This document shows positions 48,563 through 59,827 of a stretch of 64,000 nt of DNA, piece by piece (positions within the stretch are counted from its first letter, which is position 1; each line of letters begins with the position of its first letter). The notes beneath the pieces were generated by a model that did not search any database, had not been told where the DNA came from, and was given only the letters and a program-made list of their open reading frames with translations. A program made the position numbers and the translations under genes. This DNA is from Pyrus communis (taxonomy: Eukaryota > Streptophyta > Magnoliopsida > Rosales > Rosaceae), in assembly GCF_963583255.1 (NCBI RefSeq), contig NC_084806.1, forward strand, positions 18,642,317 through 18,706,316, read 5' to 3'.

Positions 48563-49749
48563 TCTGTGGAGTTAGGATATGTGGTGCTAGGATCTTGGTT
48601 GCTAGGATTTCTGTAGCTGGAACCCCCTTGACTTGTTTCGGCATCTCTTGCACGCCTCCTTCGCACAACATCTCTTTTTTCTGATGTCCAAAAATATTTT
48701 GAATTCGGAGACAGTCCTACTAGAGACTTGTTCATAGTGTCACGATCTGTTTGAGCCATCCTTTCTTCTCTAAGCATCTCATTCTCTCGATGAAGTGCTT
48801 CTCTAATCATCTCGTTCTCTCGATTAACAATTTCTCTTTGTCTCTCAGCCGCCGCATCACGAGCCTCAGTAGCTGCAATAATTGCTGCCATGGCAGCAGC
48901 TTTTTCCTCATCTCTAGTCTTTTCCCATGCCATGTTCAGTTCACCTTGACGAGTAAGTTCCTCCATATATTTAGTGTAGTCATTTTTGGAAGAACTACCT
49001 TTTTTCTTTGATGCCTTTTTACCTTGAGGCCTAAGGGACTGACGAGTCGGTTGGGTCTCTAGCACTTGTTCAGGCATCCCTTCCGTGTCTTCAAATGTGT
49101 TGGCTTCTTGTTCGGCTGTGTCTGCTTCTGGCGAACTGTGTAGACCCATACCGTGCATGACAACTTCTGGACCGGTTGCCACAATTTTGTATCTAGGGCA
49201 ATCTTTGACAATTTGCCAACATTCCCATTTGTTGAATGATTTGTTATGGTTCTTTGCATTGTAGAATGCTTGTGCTTGTAGTGTCTATAAAAATTACATA
49301 AAAATTACATAAGAATTGTGGAACGCATAAAAATTATATAAAAATTACATAAAAATTACATAAGTATTGTGGAATGCATATTACATAATAATTACATAAG
49401 AAATTAAATAAATTAAAATATTGATGTGGGTGGAATGCATATAAATAAATAAAAATATTGTTACCTCATCCGCTAAACTTGTCCCACTACGCAAATTACC
49501 AGAAGCATGAGAGAGGGCGTTTTTCCAACAAGTAAAGGATGCGTTGAGTTTTTTCCAACGACCTTGAAGACCTTGACTAGATCTGGCATCTTTTCCATGT
49601 ACATCTTTTCCATGTACATCGTTGAACGATTTCGTAATTTTACTCCACATTTCTCGCTTATCCATCTCATTACCCGTAATCGGGTCATGAGTAGTGCGAA
49701 CCCAACATTCACACAACGTAACATCTTCACTGAGCTTCCACGAAGTCAT
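48553..49749 (-). CDS. Harbinger ORF1: Myb/SANT-like DNA-binding protein, 338 residues
   Basis: Accessory protein that, in PIF/Harbinger elements, works with the transposase by DNA binding and nuclear import. Exon 1 is 49749-49465 (95 codons), the intron 49464-49285 (GT-AG), exon 2 49284-48553; the frame runs through without lesion. Residues 1-95 hold a trihelix/Myb-like domain (WKLSEDVTLCECWVRTTHDP, then LQGRWKKLNASFTCWKNAL), followed across the junction by AFYNAKNHNKSFNKWECWQI. The C-terminal half has a lysine-rich stretch (RPQGKKASKKKGSSSKNDY) and a long charged helix (RENEMIREALHRENEMLREE), as in NAM-associated C-terminal domains. Such genes are often mislabelled glutathione S-transferase T3-like. 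It converges on the transposase gene. It appears intact. Confidence 0.9.
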
Positions 49750-50420
49750 TTTTTTCTCTCAAAGTGTACAAAATATTCAAATGTAGAAAGTGTAGAAAGT
49801 GTAGAAAATATTGAAATGTGGTGTAAGGTGGAAGATGAGGGTTAGGTATTTATAGAAAAAAAATTAATTTTTTAAAATTTTTCTATATTTTTAAAATTTT
49901 TTTTGACATTTTAAAATAATTTTTAATAAATTTTAATGTTGTAATTAATCTAGACCGTTGGATTTGAAAAATAATCAAATCCAACAGCCAACACGCTGCC
50001 ACGTGGCCAACGGTCAAATTTCTGACCGTTGGGCCTTTTTTTTTTTTTTTTTTTTTTTTAATTTTTGGTGAAATAAACGTGGACCGTTGATCTGTGATCG
50101 GACGGTCCAATTTAAAATTTAAATTTAATTTTTTTTTACCGTTGGAAATCCAACGGCTCTGAGGAGGGCCACGTAGCCCTCAGCCGGATGACTGCAAGTT
50201 GCCCTGCACGCGGGGCCCACCGCCTGCAAAGCCTGTCGGCTACTCGCCTGGGCACCCGCGTGTTGTGCACGCGCCAATAAACAGACCGGCCTCTGGGTCT
50301 GTCCATTTTGGGCTGGGCTGTTGACTGGCACGGGCTGGGTGCCAGTCAATTTTGCGGGCTGGACCTCATTCCCTGCATGCCGGGCTATTTTCTTCACTTG
50401 GTGCTGGGCTGGACTTGCTC

Positions 50421-51106
50421 TAAGAGATAAGAAGAGAGGAACCCTCTGCTTACTCATATAATCATACAAATGAGAAAGTCTCTCGTCAAATAATATGACA
50501 CTATGTGTTGTCGAGATTCTAAGGTCATTTCCAACTGATCCGGCCAAAGGTTATAAGGTTAAAAATAATCTTTTTGACACGAAAACTGTTTCTAACCGAA
50601 GATTAGGCCAAATGGTTTGTGAGCCCCACCTAACCGGAAGTCTCAAAACTGTTAGCTACATTGTAATGTTTGGAAATTGAAAGAAAATCAAGAAGAAAGC
50701 TGAAGAGAAGAAAGATCAACACAGAGAGTTTTACATAGAGATAGATTTAGAGAGAGAAATATGCTTTTGTATTTATTGATAGAATGAAGGTTACACAACT
50801 GTTTTTATAAGATCAGCCAGCCCTCCTGCTTCGTTTGATCTGCTTCATCTGCTCGCTGCGTCATCATTTTTCTATTTAATCCAAGCTCCAAGCTAGCAAA
50901 ATCAGAGAGAGAGAGGGAGAGGGAGATAGAAAAACTGACCAGAACGAATGAGACCCCGGTCGAAATAAAACCAAAACAAAATCTAATTAAAATCCAGGAC
51001 AGCAACGGATTGCTTGCAATTGCTGCACTCGTTTTTTCTGTTGAGACTTTGACAGACCGACCACCGGCGGCGTATCAACCACACGATTCCGATGACGTGA
51101 CTTTCG
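50421..51106. other. No gene recognised; upstream DNA of the S28 pseudogene
   Basis: A motif AAGGTCATTTCCAACTGATC at about 50520 resembles a MITE end. GA repeats lie at 50900-50925. The stretch next to the pseudogene probably contains its old promoter and leader, but no clear TATA element is placed. Confidence 0.35.
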
Positions 51107-51817
51107 ATGAAGACGTCGTTTTCGTTCTCATTCTCCTTCTTCTTCACGATTATGCTCTGGGCGCCGCTCTCTTATGGCTTTGTGAATCCCTGAACGCTTC
51201 TTCAGCTGGAGAGCTCGTCGGGAAGCGGCAGCGGCAAACACTTGACGAAGGAAGAGCTTTGGTTCGATCAGGCACTCGACCACTTCTCGCCATGCGACCG
51301 CCGCAAATTCCTGCAGCGATACTACGAATTTCTAGTCTACTTTGGACCTTCCGACAGACCCATTTTCCTCAAAATTTGCGGAGAATCCGCGTGCGGCGGC
51401 ATCTCCAACGATTATCTGAGTGTAAGTCCTTGTTTTTCTTGAAATTTTTGTTGTAAAAGTTGTAAATTTGGAAGAAAAATTGAAAATTTTGGAGATTTTA
51501 TTGAATTGTCTATGTGCAGGTGTTAGCTAAGAGGTTTGGGTGTTTCTTACTTGGGAGCTCTTAGTGCGTGGTTTTGTGTAAGTCTCCCGCATTTGACATG
51601 TGTGCAGCTTGATATTGATGGTGACTTCATGTATTTTCTGGCGGATGCTGCTGTTATAGCGGCAAAAGTTACTTCTTTCTTAGTTTTGTCACTCCGTTTT
51701 CAGTTTATCAAATTATTGATGTTTATTTGCTTGACACTTTGCAGTTTCAGTATGGAAATCCCGATAAATTATGCTCACCTCTTGTTCAAGCAAAGACGAA
51801 TGGAGAGGATTTGGTGG
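51107..51817 (+). pseudogene. Serine carboxypeptidase S28 (EDA2-like) pseudogene, internally deleted
   Basis: S28 peptidases (Pro-X carboxypeptidase family) are secreted or vacuolar serine proteases. ATG 51107 starts a signal-peptide-like MKTSFSFSFSFFFTIMLW. A TGA at 51191-51193 (CGA plausible) interrupts codon 29. Then come LTKEELWFDQALDHFSPCDR and RPIFLKICGESACGGISNDY, a GT donor at 51422 and an acceptor at 51519. Exon 2 begins VLAKRFG and jumps directly, with a frame change, to GVSYLGALSAWF (the catalytic-serine motif), then PHLTC, and jumps again to LDIDGDFMYFLADAAVIA. A GC (mutated GT) donor follows, then FQYGNPDKLCSPLVQAKTNG and a donor at 51818. Most of the protein between these blocks and the whole C-terminus are absent. 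A Copia element begins at the next acceptor-like AG. Identity with EDA2 is from memory. Confidence 0.8.
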
Positions 51818-51876
51818 TATGTTTCTCTTCTTTTCATTCCATTTTGTTCTTTAATTGAAGCAATCTTGGTCTACAG

Positions 51877-51931
51877 TGTTAACCAAGCTGTGATTATAGG
51901 AAGAAGTTCACAATATTGTTCTAAGAATATG

Positions 51932-51972
<41 letters not shown>

Positions 51973-52149
51973 TATTCTTCAACTGATGTTTTTATATTTT
52001 CTTCCTTACAATCTTACAACCTCAAGTTTATACCTTTTACAAATCTTACTGCCTAAGTCACAACATAACCAACTCTAACTACCTTCTCTACCTTCTTTAT
52101 CTTTTGACAAGTGTCATCTTTTACTACCGTTGGATTACTACCCTTAACA
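51877..52149 (-). repeat. Copia 3' LTR (left copy), 273 bp
   Basis: Plus strand TGTTAACCAAGC...ACCCTTAACA. Holds a GA-rich microsatellite (about 51930-51971). It differs from the right copy mainly in the length of this tract and a 3-bp indel (TATACC versus TATACTACC). Confidence 0.95.
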
Positions 52150-52169
52150 TCCCCCCTCAAGCTCAGGAG

Positions 52170-55100
52170 TAGTGAAACTAAGACTGAGATTGTGACAGTG
52201 AGTTTGAAAAAGCGAAGCAGATAAACCCTTGGTGAAGATATTTGCATACTGCTCAGTGGATGATACAAATTGAACTTGCAGCTGCTTCTTGACAACTCTT
52301 TCGCGAACAAAGTGAATATCAACTTCAATGTGTTTTGTTTGTTGATGTAGAACAGGATTAACAGTTAGAGCAATGGCGGACATGCTATCACAAAACAGCA
52401 CTGGGGCAGTAGGAATATCAATATGCAAGAAAGTCAATAGTTGGTTGATCCAATCCAATTCAGCAGTAATTGTAGCAAGAGCTCGATATTCTGCCTCGGT
52501 GGATGATCGTGACACTGTTTGTTGCTTCTTAGATGACCAGGAAATAGGGTTGGAACCCAAGAACACAACAAATCCAGTAGTAGAGCGCCTATCATTAGGG
52601 TCTCCAGCCTAATCTACATCAGAAAATGCCCTTACAGTATCAGAATGAACTGCCAAACCGCCTCTAATATAGCTAATTCCTAAGTTCCCTAAGTTCATAG
52701 TTCCTTTAAGGTATCTGAGTATCCTCTTGACTGCACTGAAGTGAGACTCTATGGGATTCTGCATGAATTGACACACTTGGTGCACTGCAAATGCTATATC
52801 GGGCCTGATGAATGTCAGATACTGTAAAGCACCTACCACACTTCTGTAAAGAGCTGGATTGTTATAGGGTTTTCCATCATCAAGAACTAACCGATTATAA
52901 GGCAAATAGGGTGCGGCACAAGCCTTGGAATCTAGCATTTCAGTCTTAGTAAGTAGGTCCTTAACATACTTTGCCTGAGAAAGGAATAGCCCATCAGTCT
53001 GAGAAATGACCTGAATTCCCAGAAAAAAGTGAAGAGGGCCCAAATCTTTGATATCAAACTCTCTTGTCAAGGCAGATATCACATCATCAATCATAGTTGA
53101 AGCATTACCAGTGACAATGATGTCATCTACATAAAGAAGCAATATCACAACAGAGGAACCATTCATCTTCACAAATAAAGAGGAATCGGCATAAGTTGTA
53201 TTAAATCCAAGTAAAGGCAGAAAGCTTGTGAACTTATCATTCTAGGCTCGAGGAGCCTGTTTTAAGCCATATAAAGACTTATGAAGCTTGCAGACATACT
53301 CAAGATGTAGAGAATCAATGAAACCCGGAGGTTGAGCCATATACACCTCTTCCTGCAATATACCATGTAAAAAAGCATTCTTTACATCAAGTTGTCTCAA
53401 ATTCCAACCAAAATGAGCTGCTATTGCTAGCACAAGTCTCACAGTTGTTGGTTTAACAACTGGACTAAAAGTCTCTCCATAGTCTATTCCTTCCTCTTGG
53501 TTAAACCCTTTGGCTACCAAGCGAGCCTTATACCTCCCTATCGAACCATTAGCATTCTTCTTAATTTTGAAAACCTATTTGCAACCAACAAGGTTTTTTT
53601 GTACTGGAAGTGGAACTAAACTCCATGTAGACTGAGTATTGAGTGCATATAATTCTTCTTGCATTGCATCAACCCATACTTTACACTTTAATGTAGATTT
53701 GTATGTTGCAGGTTCAACAGTAGCTAAATCCACTCCTCCATGTTCATGAATTGTAGTCAGTAATGCCTTCTTTTTGAAAATGCCATTCTTTGATCTAGTT
53801 TGCATTTGATGCAAATTTAATGGAGGAATTGAGAGCATTACTTGGAGATTCTCAGATTGGACCTCAGGAACCACAGAGAGTTGAGGAGTTAAAACTTGTT
53901 CTTTTGCATTAATGGATTGTATTGAAGGTGATCGAGTAGTGTTTATGGATAATGGGGAAGAGTCAATGTTAGAAGAAGGAACATGCTGTAAAGCTGGAGA
54001 TCTGGGGGAGACTAACACATTACCAATAGCGACTGGTGTTTGAAAGACTGGTTGTGGCACATGGGATGTAGGAGGGTCAGATGGCCGGTTTGAGACTAGA
54101 ATTGAATAGGGAAATTCAGATTCATCAAACAAGACATGTCGAGAAATATAGACTTTCTGCTTAGTGGCATCATAACATAAGTACCCCTTGTACTTTGATG
54201 CATACCCTAGAAAAAGACACTTTGTTGTTCGGGGTTGCAACTTAGTGGTATTAATAGGTCTTAACAGTGGGTAACAAGAACAGCCAAAGACTTTTAGATG
54301 GCTAATGTCAGGGAGAGAACTATAAAGCATCTCAAATGGTGACTTTTGGTTCAATGTTTGTGATGGCATTCGATTAATAAGGTACACTGATGTTTGACAA
54401 GAACATGACCAGAAAGGGGCAAGTAAATGGGATGTTTGGAGGAGAGTGATTGTGGTTTCAATAATATGGCGAAGTTTCTGTTCAGCCAACCCATTTTGCT
54501 CTGGGGTATATGGACAAGACAATTGGTGACTAATACCCTTAGTAGCAAGGAATGTTTGTAATTGGTTTCCGACAAATTCTCCCCTCCATCACTTTGAAGT
54601 GTCTTTATGGAAACTGAGAAATGATTAAGAATAAACTGATAGAATGTAGCAAATGTAGAACAAACATCAGCTTTATTAACAAGTGGGAAAATCCAACAAA
54701 ATCGAGTACATTGATCTATGAAGGTAACATAGTACTTAAAGCCATTTATAGAGAGACATGGAGCCGGACCCCATACATCACTATGAACAATATCAAAAGG
54801 GTGAACAGGTTTACATATGGCTGAGGTAAAGGGTAACTTGCTAATTTTTCCCTCAAGACAATTGGAACACAATGTAGGTGTGGAATCAGCAACACTAGGG
54901 ATGTTGGACTTCTTAAGCATACGGGAAACAACATTATTTGAAGGATGAGAAATTACTTGGTGCCATAGACTAGAAATTACTTGTTTTCCAAGATATGCAG
55001 CGGCTGAGAAAGCCTTTGTGGGATGAGAGGATGGTTTGATGGGAATGGGAAACAATCCATTATTGCAGAGGCCCTTGAATAATATTCTCCCTGTGGCTTT

Positions 55101-56590
55101 GTCCTGAATCCAAAAACACCAAGCATAAAAAAATCAACCAACAATTATTGTCAAGGCAGATTTTATGCACAGAGAGTAAATTCTGAGATATCTTAGGTAC
55201 ATAAAGAACTGAATTCAATTTTAGAGTATGGAATTGAGTCTGCAATATGGAAAATCCTCTAAAAGACACTGGCAAACCTTCACCACTTGCAGTTTGAATC
55301 ATCTCGGATGATAGAAAAGGAGTTGCCAACGGATGATAGAAAAGGAGTTGCCAATGACAGATTATTCAAGTTTGCAGTCATGTGATTTGTTGCACCTGAG
55401 TCTGTGAGCCATACTTGCTGAGATAAATTGGATTCCACTTGGGAAACAGAAGCATTGACATGCATAACATTCATGCCTTCAGAGTTGGAAGTGATGTTTG
55501 CATTTCGGAAATGGCAAAACTGTGCATTGTGATTCCTTTTTCCACAGATTTGACACCCTTCAGTAAATGCAGAATCAGTATTTCGAAACCGACATGTATC
55601 TGCAAGATGCCCATACTTGCCTCAAATTTGACATGGATTGCCAGTATTAGGCAACTGTTGAGTAGGTGAATTACCAAGAATCCCACGCACATGATTTGGG
55701 TAAAAAGACCTGTTGTTTCCAAATTTAGGTTCACCTTGGCCATACTGAAACTTCCCTTTGTTCTTGTTTTTGTTATAGAATGGTTTATATTGAGAACCAC
55801 CATAGTTATCGCTATAAGAAGAAGATGCACCAGTATGAGTATAAGAAGGAGACTGATGACCAAAGTTGCCCTTGAAACTTGTCTGAGAACCACTAGTATC
55901 AACAGCCATTGCAGTAAGAAATGAAGGGGTAGAAGTACTTTCAATCATTGCTTCCTCAACAAGTAATTGAGCTCTCAAATCTTTCAGAGATATAACATGT
56001 TCTCTGCCTCTGATGATTGATCGAACCGTATTATACTCAGATGGTAAACCAGTAAGAGTAAGAATTACAATATCATCATCATCAAATTTAACCCCAACCA
56101 CAGAAAGATAATCTATACCCTCCTTGATTCTTTGTAAGTAGAGAGAAATTGAATCATTACCCTTTTTGATATTCTGCAATTCTGATTTCATTTGGAAGAT
56201 ACTTGTTCTTGTAACAGTCGAAAATTGCTCCTTGAGCCGTGCCCAAAGATCTTGTGCACTGGTACTCCCGATGGCACAAGAAATCGCAGGTGATGAAAGA
56301 GTTGTAGTAATGAACTACATCAAGGCTTGATCGTGCATCTTCCAAATCTTGTAGTCATCAGATTCTTGGGAAGAACCAATTTCATCAGGACAATGTGTGA
56401 ATCGAGCAGGACAATGTGTGGAACCATCCACAAATCCCATGATTCGATACCCCTCGAGCAAAAGCTCCATCTGAAAATGCCAAACCAAGTAGTTTGTCTT
56501 ATCAAGCTTAACCGTGACAGATGTTGACACAGTAGAAATGAGAGAGGTAATGGGGGATTGAACAATTTGCAATTGAGAGTCAGAAAACAT
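52170..56590 (-). pseudogene. Copia gag-pol polyprotein, multiply broken
   Basis: Gag starts at ATG 56588-56590 (MFSDSQLQIVQSP; KLDKTNYLVWHFQMELLLEG). CCHC knuckles lie at about 55650-55500, the first with a TGA replacing a cysteine codon. Protease: VWLTDSGATNHMT (about 55410). Integrase: LWHQVISHPSNNVVSRMLKK, then HSDVWGP, TFIDQCTRFCW and LQSDGGEN (about 54960-54560), with a frame change before the catalytic glutamate block QNGLAEQKLRHI. Reverse transcriptase: [41 protein letters not shown] (about 53480-53110). RNase [11 protein letters not shown]...[10 protein letters not shown] (about 52500-52370). Two TAG codons stand where Trp (TGG) is expected (near 53570 and 53243), and a ~25-bp tandem duplication (55306-55355) breaks the frame after the protease. 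Confidence 0.92.
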
Positions 56591-56813
56591 TGCTGTAAGA
56601 AAACCAAAAACTTGTAGCGGAATGGTAATTGCAGACTTTTGTCGAACAGTTGGCGTGCACGAAAACAGACGCCAAGAACTATGAGCTATGAGATCTACAA
56701 TAATCTCCACAGAAAACAGAGGAAGCAGAAGGCAACAAGGAGATCAGAAATAGAGAGCGGAAGCAAACCAAGATTAGAAAATCGCACGATTAGCTATACC
56801 AGCGACGATACCA

Positions 56814-56868
56814 TGTTAACCAAGCTGTGATTATAGGAAGAAGTTCACAGTATTGTTCTAAGAATATG

Positions 56869-56906
<38 letters not shown>

Positions 56907-57101
56907 AAGAAAGAGAGAGTATTCTTAAACTGATGTTTTTATATTTTCTTCCTTACAATCTTACAGCCTCAAGTTTATATACTACCTTTTACAAATCTTA
57001 CTGCCTAAGTCACAACATAACCAACTCTAACTACCTTCTCTACCTTCTTTATCTTTTGACAAGTGTCATCTTTTACTACTATTGGATTACTACCCTTAAC
57101 A
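56814..57101 (-). repeat. Copia 5' LTR (right copy), 288 bp
   Basis: Plus strand TGTTAACCAAGC...ACCCTTAACA, with a longer GA-rich tract (about 56870-56920) than the left copy. Confidence 0.95.
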
Positions 57102-57787
57102 CACAATTGTGTTCTATAATTATTCACATATTGATATTTCATCTCGAAAAATTATTGAGGTACTTTAATTTAAGTAACCATATTAATTCAATTAAAATAA
57201 TAAATTATGTTTGACCCTATATTTGGCCCCCTCAGTTGGAGATAGTTTTTTGTCACATGGCTATATTTGGCTTATGACCCTCTGGCCAGATGATAAGAAA
57301 TATGATCTGACATTGTTTATTAAAACATTAATTTCTTAGATGACTATAGGATTAAAAAGAGTCATCTGACCCTCATTCGGTTGGAGATGGCCTAACAACA
57401 AGAATGGTTTTGATTTACACACAAGTTATAGAATGATTTTAATTCATATGAAGAATGTCATTCTTCGTCACTGGTAAATGAGAAGTTTTACTTTAACTCA
57501 TATAAATGGCTATAATGATGTAATACTTGTGTCCAATTCATATATATATATATATATAACTAACTCATTGATTTTATTGAAAAAATCAAATAAAATTAAT
57601 AATCATACTGTTTTTTATGTAGATATTCTACTCAATCAATAATTAAGTACCCAACTTAACACATACAATATGTTATTCAATGTAAGTCAAATTTCAAACA
57701 TCCCATTTTTTTAGTAAAAGAAAATATCACTGAATTAGAATTGTGACCAACAGAATAACGTGACTCTCCCCTGCCACAATCTGAGAC
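57102..57787. other. No gene recognised; MITE-like phrases
   Basis: GGCCCCCTCAGTTGGAGATAG (57224) and GGTTGGAGATGGCC (about 57380) are near-direct repeats resembling MITE ends; a related motif is at 50520. An AT dinucleotide run lies at 57540-57558. Confidence 0.3.
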
Positions 57788-57994
57788 ATGACGTCAGCAT
57801 ATGAAAGTGGGCAGCCGTATATCAAGCGGTGGGGCTCAAGGCAGATGGCAAACAATGCAGATCCACGTTTTTGGCAGGCGCTATTCCAACTTACCAGAGC
57901 GGTTAAAGCTGAAGGATGCCCACTGATTGCCCTTCACTCTCCAAAAGGCGCGTCACCTCCTGAAATGTGGACGCAGACTCTGCCGGCTCAGTAA
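57788..57994 (+). CDS. Orphan ORF, 68 residues, possibly an isolated exon
   Basis: I do not recognise it. ATG 57788 lies in a TGACGTCA palindrome. The region 57780-58060 is clearly richer in G+C than its surroundings. The peptide (MTSAYESGQPYIKRWGSRQM, then DPRFWQALFQLTRAVKAEGC, then LIALHSPKGASPPEMW) has normal amino-acid composition, with no repeats, signal peptide or membrane segment. It could be a small gene, a captured exon or chance coding in a GC-rich patch. Confidence 0.3.
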   Translation: MTSAYESGQPYIKRWGSRQMANNADPRFWQALFQLTRAVKAEGCPLIALHSPKGASPPEMWTQTLPAQ

Positions 57995-58419
57995 ACCCTC
58001 AAACGCGGTTTTGGTCGTGAGTCCGTAACGTAAGCACCGACGCAGATGGGGAGGTGCGTGAACGAGTGCGTATGCATGCATTTGATTTCTCGTGTTATTT
58101 TGGTTTTGAGATTCCCTATGCAGTAAAAGCTCTGTTGTAAAAGAGCGTCTTTCCCAGATGATACATTAATTACGATTTTCTTGTGTCAGTTTTTCCTGCA
58201 ACGTCCCAACACAGAAGACTAATTGATTGTCTGCTTTTTCATTTTTCGTGTCTTTCTGTGCATTTTTATTTGTGTAATCATGGTTAATTTACGTTAACGT
58301 TTTATATTACTATTTATTTTTATCTTAGTATTTTTATAAAAAATAATATAAAATGTTAACGTGACTTAATCGTGTCCATACAAAATAAGAAAGTACGGGA
58401 AGACACACAATCCTTGTCC

Positions 58420-58554
58420 AATGTAATTACCATACTATAGCCTCTGGAAGGGTGGTCGCGGGTCCTCATTTTAAAAAAGAATGTAATTAGCATACTATAA
58501 ATCTTAGCAAATTTTCTCTCAAAAAAAAAAAAAAAAAAAAAATCTTAGCAAATT
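58420..58554 (+). mobile_element. Two adjacent tiny poly(A) retro-insertions with long TSDs
   Basis: First: a 20-bp repeat (58420-58439 and 58480-58499; one mismatch) brackets a 40-bp insert (58440-58479) ending TTTTAAAAAAG. Second: a perfect 15-bp repeat (58499-58513 and 58540-58554) brackets a 26-bp insert that is almost only poly(A). Both look like LINE-machinery insertions truncated to near nothing. Confidence 0.65.
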
Positions 58555-59827
58555 ATGAAGTTGTCTCTTTTTGAATATGCGACTCAAACAGCACAACATA
58601 TGTAGTTCATTCGTAACCTACTAAAAGCGTGTTTAGATGTGTTTTTAAAATAACTGAAAGCGTTTTTAATGAAAATATTTATTGAGACAATCTTTAGATA
58701 AAATGGTAACAAATCCTGGAAAAGTAATTAAAGTGATTCTTGGAAGAAACACATATATGATGCTTCTCGTAAAAAGCACTTGAAGTGCTTTTGGAACTCA
58801 AAAAGGTTTTATCAAAAAACATTTTTAATTATTTTAAAAGCATATCCAAACAAGCTCTAAGTATTATCGTATAAAAGAAGTTCCAATCATTTCTTATTTT
58901 GAGCTTTAAATTTTCTATATGTAGAAAGAAAAATACACTCGTGAGAAGTATAAAAAACAATTTCCAAAAATAATACTTTGTTGTAAAAGTTAAACAATAG
59001 TCCTCAGTTTTTTTTTTTTCAAAAAAGGAACAACTAATAGTAAGTCATGTTATTCACCTTTTCTGAGCTTGGGAAGGCTATGAAGAATTTCACTCTGCTT
59101 GTGACCACACTCAAGATTGAGTATTTTTAACATTTTATAATAATAATATAAATCTAATATGAAGAAAAGTAGGAGAATTTTAAACTGAAACCACACGAGT
59201 TAATAGAAATGTCATAATCAAAACGACAATTCACCACTTGGGAGTATTTCTCAACTTTAATGAGAACTGAGTTGTTAATTACTTCAACCTTATACATGCA
59301 TAACATTTCCAATGGTTAGTAGTTGTCAAAAGTTGAAACTAATACATCCAAAAGAAAAAGAAAGCTGAAAATCACAAGAGTGTTAAACCAAGCAAGTGAG
59401 CTCATAGGGATGGGCATAAAAACTGCCAAATTGCAAAACCACATAGAACCGTATGAAAAAAAAAATCGAAAATAACCGTGTTGAATGGAAAAGTCAACTT
59501 TAAGTAAAAAAACCGAACCGGAGTTTAATCAAAAGTTAAAGCACCTAAATCTAAAGTTGAAAAGGAATGAATGTTTAATCTAAAAATGTTTCAAATGAGG
59601 CATCTAATATCCAAATAGATAATAACCAAATTAATTGGATGATATCCAAATAGATAATAACCAAATTAATTGATGACTGAGAGACTTAATTATTAAGAAT
59701 TTTCAATAGGATAATGTAAGGGTTAAATTCTTTCTCATTCTCTATTTTCTTCGTTAGAATTCAACTATGATTCAGGTGAAATTAATGTACCATATTTTTT
59801 AATAAAAACATTAAAATGTACCAACAC
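58555..59827. other. No gene recognised
   Basis: AT-rich. AGGGATGGGCATAAAAACTG at about 59406 may be an hAT MITE end, and a 27-bp stretch (CCAAATAGATAATAACCAAATTAATTG, read in parts) is tandemly repeated at 59612-59672. Nothing coding. Confidence 0.35.

Larger units (their letters stand above)
46026..50420. mobile_element. PIF/Harbinger DNA transposon, 4395 bp, both genes present
   Basis: Inverted ends GAGCAACTCC (46026) and GGACTTGCTC (ending 50420) match at nine of ten bases. The 3-bp duplication TAA lies at 46023-46025 and 50421-50423, as expected for the superfamily. Inside are a plus-strand DDE transposase (46661-48068) and a minus-strand Myb/SANT-like gene (49749-48553), convergent, with a 42-bp minisatellite between them. 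A TGAACAGTAATA repeat lies just inside the left end. Confidence 0.93.
51877..57101 (-). mobile_element. Ty1/Copia retrotransposon with both LTRs, 5225 bp
   Basis: LTRs at 51877-52149 and 56814-57101 are nearly identical apart from their GA-repeat lengths and a few substitutions. On the minus strand the order is LTR, a primer-binding-like TGGTATCGTC at 56813, gag, protease, integrase, reverse transcriptase, RNase H, purine tract GAGGGGGGA (about 52150-52160), LTR; integrase before reverse transcriptase is diagnostic for Copia. The flanking 5-mers TACAG and CACAA are not equal, so the TSD is mutated or lost. It inserted at what looks like an intron end of the S28 pseudogene. Confidence 0.93.

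Noticed and set aside
48241..48684. Lysine-rich 147-residue protein on the plus strand
   Set aside because: Its body is the 42-bp minisatellite read in frame; the length is a multiple of three by chance, and the reverse frame is open as well.
51010..51456. 148-residue ORF overlapping the S28 pseudogene
   Set aside because: Wrong frame; the homologous frame starts at ATG 51107 and is interrupted by TGA at 51191.
52144..56590. Endogenous pararetrovirus
   Set aside because: Domain order (protease, integrase, reverse transcriptase, RNase H) and flanking LTRs show a Copia retrotransposon; no movement or coat domains.
57102..57106. Perfect TSD for the Copia element
   Set aside because: TACAG on the left and CACAA on the right share only the central ACA, so no TSD is claimed.
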